NCBI GenBank assembly: GCA_025345505.1
Contig: JANVCC010000153.1
Span: forward strand, 2,362,452-2,426,451
Direction: 5' to 3'
Length of the DNA stretch: 64,000 bases
DNA from: Todiramphus chloris collaris
Lineage: Eukaryota > Chordata > Aves > Coraciiformes > Alcedinidae
Under the pieces are notes generated by a model. That model was not told the origin of the DNA and did no database searches. It saw only the letters and a program-made list of their open reading frames with translations. Made by a program: the position numbers and the translations under genes. Of this stretch, positions 59,633 through 64,000 are shown piece after piece; position 1 is the first letter of the stretch; each line of letters opens with the position of its first letter.

Positions 59633-60849
59633 TTTATGGCAACAGTTCTCCGGGAGATGGGATGCAGCAGAATCGATGTGCCCAGTGTTCACTGCTGAGC
59701 AGGACATGACAATATGAGTTGGCTCTAACGTGAATGCAGGAGAGGTGCAAAGAAAAGTGGCAGAAAGCAAAACTCCAGCTTATGGGGATGCTGGCAACTT
59801 TTTCCAGTTTAGAATTCAGCCCCATTCTCCAAAACAGAAATGTGAAATTACTCTGTCACTTTTCATTTGCAATTTGACCCCAGAAAGTCATGGAAATTTG
59901 GGCTCTACTTTGAAGAATTTTCCTCTATCATTTTTCATCTTGTTTCTGCACACCTCAGTGTTGCTTAAAATGATCTTTGTCAGTGGCTCACTTTCCTGTT
60001 TGATGCCATCATGAATCCCTGGGCAAACATGGTAAATATGTAAAAACAATGTTTCTGAAAGAAAGTGGGCTGGAAATGGCACAGTGAAACAATTGTCTTT
60101 CTTTTCTGCTTTGGTCTAGCATCCAGCACAGCAGGATCCCAGTCAATGGCTGTGATCCTTGGCAAGAACAGTGTTTATTAATTTATAAATCAATAGCAAT
60201 TAATCTTGAATAGTAGTTAGTAATAGTGACTCTGTTCACTCTGGAGTTTGCTCACCATGTTGTGATACTGGAATATATTAATGAAATATTTTGCATTTTC
60301 TGGCTGTCATGCATCAGCCTTTTCTCTCCACTTGCTTTTTGTCTTTCAAAATGAATGAGACTTCATTTGTTGGACAGTAAAAAGGGTCCCTCCCGGGCTT
60401 TTGGCGAGTTTTGCATTGCTGAGCCAGTGAAAAGAAATTGATCTTCTAAGAGAACTTGACAGAGGCAGAGATCTCTGCAGTCCACTGCCATGGTGCTTCT
60501 GCAAACTCACATCTGTCCCCTCCAATCTGGAAGGTTTGTCCCAAATGACCCACCCTGAAGAAAATTTTTGGGACCTTGCAGTCCAACACTATGATTGCTT
60601 CAGTAAGACAGGGACTTGAAGATTTGTTTGTCTGCCAGTGGTTTACTAATATGGCATCACTACAGCTGACACTGCAAAAATACCCACAGGCAAAGGATAG
60701 AATTCAATCCCATTGGGTTGTCCCAGTTTATCCCAAGATTCACTTTTATGCAAAGAATTACACCACTGTTCTAAAACTTGCATCTTAAAATTAGGGACAT
60801 GTGCAATACCCGTAAGTTTCAGTCTTCACTCTGCAGCAAATCCCAGGAT
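59633..60849. other. Unique interval
   Basis: No gene or transposon is recognised in about 1.2 kb. Confidence 0.55.
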
Positions 60850-60975
60850 ACCAGCATCCCATGTGGGGGCTGGAAGGGACGTCTGGAGATGATCTCATCC
60901 AGCCACCCTGCCAAAGCTGGTTTGCCTAAATCAGGTTACCCAGGAACGTGTCCAGGTGTCCAAATGCCTTACCTG
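60850..60975 (-). mobile_element. CR1 LINE 3' end, group A, short
   Basis: 'taccagcatcccatgtgggg', 'gctggaagggacgtctggag', 'atgatctcatccagccaccc', 'tgccaaagctggtttgccta', and 'ggaacgtgtccaggtgtcca'. Reverse complement of a 3'-UTR, about 125 bases. Confidence 0.88.
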
Positions 60976-62224
60976 ACCCCATCATATCAAACAAGCATGT
61001 GCTCTATCCACAAGGCAAAAAAAAAATCAGCAGAACATCTTAGGAACCTCCAGGAGGGCGCTTTTTTTTTCCTTTTTTTTTGGTGGGGATATAGGAGATG
61101 TTCTATATCTGGGACGTTGGAGAGAACTATGTAAAATTTACTCAAGGTCTGAATCTGGGCAGAAGTTTGCTTTGGATTGCTCTGCTATGAAGACAATAAA
61201 TCAGCTGTACAGACTAATCCTGGAACTTGGCTTCTAAATGTAGTACTTGGAAGGACTCCTTATTTTTCCTCACTGACTATGGTGGGTGCTCCAATCTACA
61301 CGTCTCTACTGTAGGTGTCTGAGCTATGTGAGATCATTTCTGTCTCATTTACACAATGGTACTGTAACTGTCTTCATGGGAATTTAGCATCCAACATTAT
61401 TTATGTGCTTTGGAAACATACCTGTAGGTACTTTCTTAGGAGAAGAGAGTGAACTGACTCCACTGCTACTAAAATCAGCAGTGACATTTCAGGCTTGGGT
61501 ACCCTGGGAGAATAAATAAACCCCACTGACGAACAGCACAGAGACAGGAGATGGACCAAGGCAATCAAAAATTATTCTCTGCACACCATAAGCACTTCAA
61601 AAACACTTCCGTTCAAGAGACGCTTGAGTCACAAAGACAGGCTTCACATGGACTTGGTGACAGTTTATAGTTTCTTGAAACATCCCGGCACCTTCGAAAT
61701 GTCTTTGTTCCCCTTATTTACCAACCTTCAGCATTTGTAAAGGGCAGTGGAGAGGAATCAGTCATGGGTTCCACACCTTCTGGAAGTTTTTTTTCTGCAG
61801 CAACTTAGACTGGGATAAAGGGTGATTTCCCTCCCCCCCCCGTTTTTTTTTTACAGGTTTCTTTGGTGGATGATACATTAAAAAACAGGCAATCCGTGAG
61901 GCTTAAGACATGACTAAGCCAACGAACTCCTCAAAACGAAACCTTCATCAGAAGCTTCACTCTCTAAACTTTCAGGTTGCTCAGCTCAGATGAGGTGAAA
62001 TTTCTTTTGGACTGTAGCTGTGATTTTCCACACTGGTGGGAGCAAGGATGGATTGTGGGTACAAGGACAGGAATATCCCCAAGGCCGTGGGCAGCCTTAT
62101 GTCCTCTTCTTCTAGCACTAAAGAATATACTTTTTCGCTTTTTCTACAATGAGAACCTTTTTTAATTCCTGCCTGGTGCTCCAACAATGTCTGAGCCGCC
62201 ACCATTAAGACCAAACTCGGTCCG
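60976..62224. other. Unique interval
   Basis: No gene or transposon is recognised. T-rich runs lie near 61063-61080, and a C run followed by a T run lies at about 61833-61852. Confidence 0.55.
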
Positions 62225-62288
62225 TTCTGTGGGCTAGATGATCTCCAGAGGTCTCTTCCAACCCCTACCATGCTGGGATTCTGTGAAA
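62225..62288 (+). mobile_element. CR1 LINE 3' end, group A, very short
   Basis: Only the last 60 bases of a CR1 are recognisable: 'gggctagatgatctccagag', 'gtctcttccaacccctacca', and 'tgctgggattctgtgaaagg'. Confidence 0.88.
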
Positions 62289-63312
62289 GGCCTACTATCA
62301 TCAAACTGAAACTTCATTCCAGAAACGTCAAACCAGATCTTGAGATAATCTGTGTGAGTCTTTGTTATTATTTGAATTTGTCTGCTTAGTCCTATGCACC
62401 CGTTGGTTCTTCCTGGTGGGAGCAGTAGACCAGCTTCAAACGCTCGTGTTCTTTCAAATGCCTTCAGTTCAGCCTAGGTTTACCTACACACGTATATGCT
62501 TTTCTTTCTTCCTTTCTCCTGTCTTTTATCTTTGGCGTGCACCATAACTCTCCTGTGGCACTTTTATTACAGGAAAGCGAAGGAATTCATGGAACAGCCA
62601 GTTCAGAAACACAGACACTTTTGGGTTTATAAATGAAAACATTCATTTTTCAGTTCTGCCAGGCTTTTTGACATATTTCAACAACTTCACGGGAGAAATG
62701 GGAGAAGGAAGATAGATGGACATAGGCTATATAAGAAACTTTAGGGAATCCAAAGAATTTCTATGTTAAATGAAACAGGGACAAAAATAACTACGTTGAA
62801 TCACAAGGCATTTGGTGAATTCATAGCTCACGTTGTCTACAGCATATGGTGTGGTTACATCTCTGCATAAACACTCATATAGGTATTTCTGCTCAGTTTC
62901 ATGTAATCAGAAATTATTTCTAGCAGTAAACATGAATTCACAGGTATTTTCACAGCATTATTCCTCCAGATTATTTCTACAATCAGATAAAGACCAATCT
63001 TTTATCTCAACAGGGGCTTTATCTTGGTAAGGAGGGGAAGAGGTGAAGTAATACGCGGGCAAGGTCTGTGAAGCAACACTGTCCTTCTGGGACCAAATTT
63101 GTGAAGTCTACGAGTTGATTGAGATGAATCTCATCCGTAAAAACTCAAAAGAAGACTTGCAGAAGATACTTGCATTTCTGAGCAGATGGGAGGACATGTG
63201 GCAACAGCCCAGGGCATTGCAAATAACGAGGGCCACCACTGTTTAGGCCACAGAATTGCATTCAAACATTCCTAAAGCAGTTGTTTAGGGTCATTTTATT
63301 TGCAGTGTAGGG

Positions 63313-63381
63313 AAAAAAAAAAAAAAAAAAAGTTATAAAAGGGAATTTAATTTATAAAAAAAAAAAAAAAAAAAAAAAAAA
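63313..63381 (+). repeat. Two A tracts (A19 and A26) around a 24-base spacer
   Basis: A19 at 63313-63331 and A26 at 63356-63381. The spacer 'gttataaaagggaatttaat' is followed by 'ttat'. A similar 'gtttataaagggcaattaat' follows the second tract, so the whole looks like a partial tandem duplication of an A tract plus its right flank. Confidence 0.9.
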
Positions 63382-63825
63382 GTGTTTATAAAGGGCAATT
63401 AATCTTATCAGAAGAGACAAAGTTCTGAAAAATCAAGTGGGTCAGTAAAGGAGGAAATATAATTCTGAACCTGGTTCTGGGAAGAACTGTAGGTTCTCTG
63501 GGGAATGGCACTATGGAGGAAATTCATGCTTAAAATCAGCTGTAATTCAGACAACGAGTTTGGCTGAAAAAAGTAATAATTGTGCTCGTAGAGGAAAAAG
63601 TTGAAAATGTAAAAATATTTCATTTCGAAGTGGTGTAGATGGATGCACTTTGATTTTTTCACTCCAGAGCAGGAATTAATTGGTTGAGGTTAAAATAATA
63701 CCTTTTAGAGTGATGAATAAGTAAAAATATGAGCTGGAATGTGTAACTAGGGGGCAAAGTATTTTTAATTGACCTACAGATTGAATTATTGATGCATTTA
63801 CTTGTTCTTTTGCTTGTGGATATCA

Positions 63826-63826
<1 letters not shown>

Positions 63827-63873
<47 letters not shown>
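63827..63873 (+). repeat. A47 homopolymer
   Basis: Forty-seven uninterrupted A residues, the longest homopolymer in the window. No processed-transcript body is recognisable to its left. Length is prone to assembly error. Confidence 0.95.
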
Positions 63874-63875
<2 letters not shown>

Positions 63876-64000
63876 AGAGGTTTATATTTCCTTTTGGCTT
63901 CCAGATCAAAACAATCCACACTTCACCCCCTGGTCTAATCCAGGCTTGGGTGGGTTTAAGGAGAGGGTAATGAAATGCCAACTAATATCCTACACGCCGT

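Larger units (their letters stand above)
62289..64000. other. Unique AT-rich interval with long A tracts
   Basis: No gene or transposon is recognised. The A tracts are listed separately. Confidence 0.55.

Overview
The window is non-coding DNA from a bird nuclear genome. The avian assignment is firm. About 29 pieces of the CR1 LINE are scattered on both strands, roughly 15% of the window by my hand-drawn boundaries. Many end in the CR1 hallmark, a short tandem array of an 8-base ATTCTATG-like unit with no poly-A tail. There is also the start of an LTR type common in bird genomes. Placement below birds is inference: the abundance of a young-looking CR1-J2-like subfamily would fit woodpeckers and allies (Piciformes, Bucerotiformes), where CR1 expanded, but I cannot prove it here. 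I found no host exon, tRNA, rRNA, snRNA, CRISPR or bacterial gene. The longest open frames are CR1 reverse-transcriptase remnants, low-complexity translations or chance frames.

Layout. Positions 1-12,200 are AT-rich and CR1-poor, with simple repeats: a 14-copy AAAAT pentamer array at 3772-3841, poly-T tracts, and a small repeat/inverted-repeat patch near 8.5 kb. From 12.2 to 15.2 kb there are three minus-strand CR1 pieces and an LTR fragment. From 18.4 to 22.5 kb lie one minus-strand CR1 3' end and the two longest CR1 copies, both plus strand with decayed ORF2: 18,940-20,443 (RT palm deleted) and 21,476-22,526 (FADD changed to FADN). From 26 to 35.4 kb there are four more CR1 copies. The 35.4-41.9 kb interval contains no recognisable CR1. 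From 44.3 to 62.3 kb CR1 copies are dense (16 pieces in 18 kb). The last 700 bases hold three long A tracts.

The CR1 copies fall into three groups by 3' end. Group A has a 'ctccagaggtcccttccaac' end followed by 'ctgggattctgtga' (J2/F/Y-like). Group B ends 'aaggtcccttccaacccaaa' then 'ccattctatgattctatga'. Group C ends '...ttccaacctaaatgattctgtga' and carries 'gagcctggagcaaagg' further upstream. The most useful internal observations are a one-base deletion in ORF2 shared by three group A copies, a 46-bp near-perfect palindrome inside a CR1 terminal array, and a deletion between two 10-bp direct repeats in one CR1 copy.

There is no operon or pathway to describe. Any host function would be cis-regulatory, in the unique intervals (candidates near 4.9-5.4, 11.1-11.4, 33.4, 36.0, 42.1-42.7 and 45.8-46.0 kb), and would need comparison with other birds to support it. 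I do not see a convincing undescribed biological system here.
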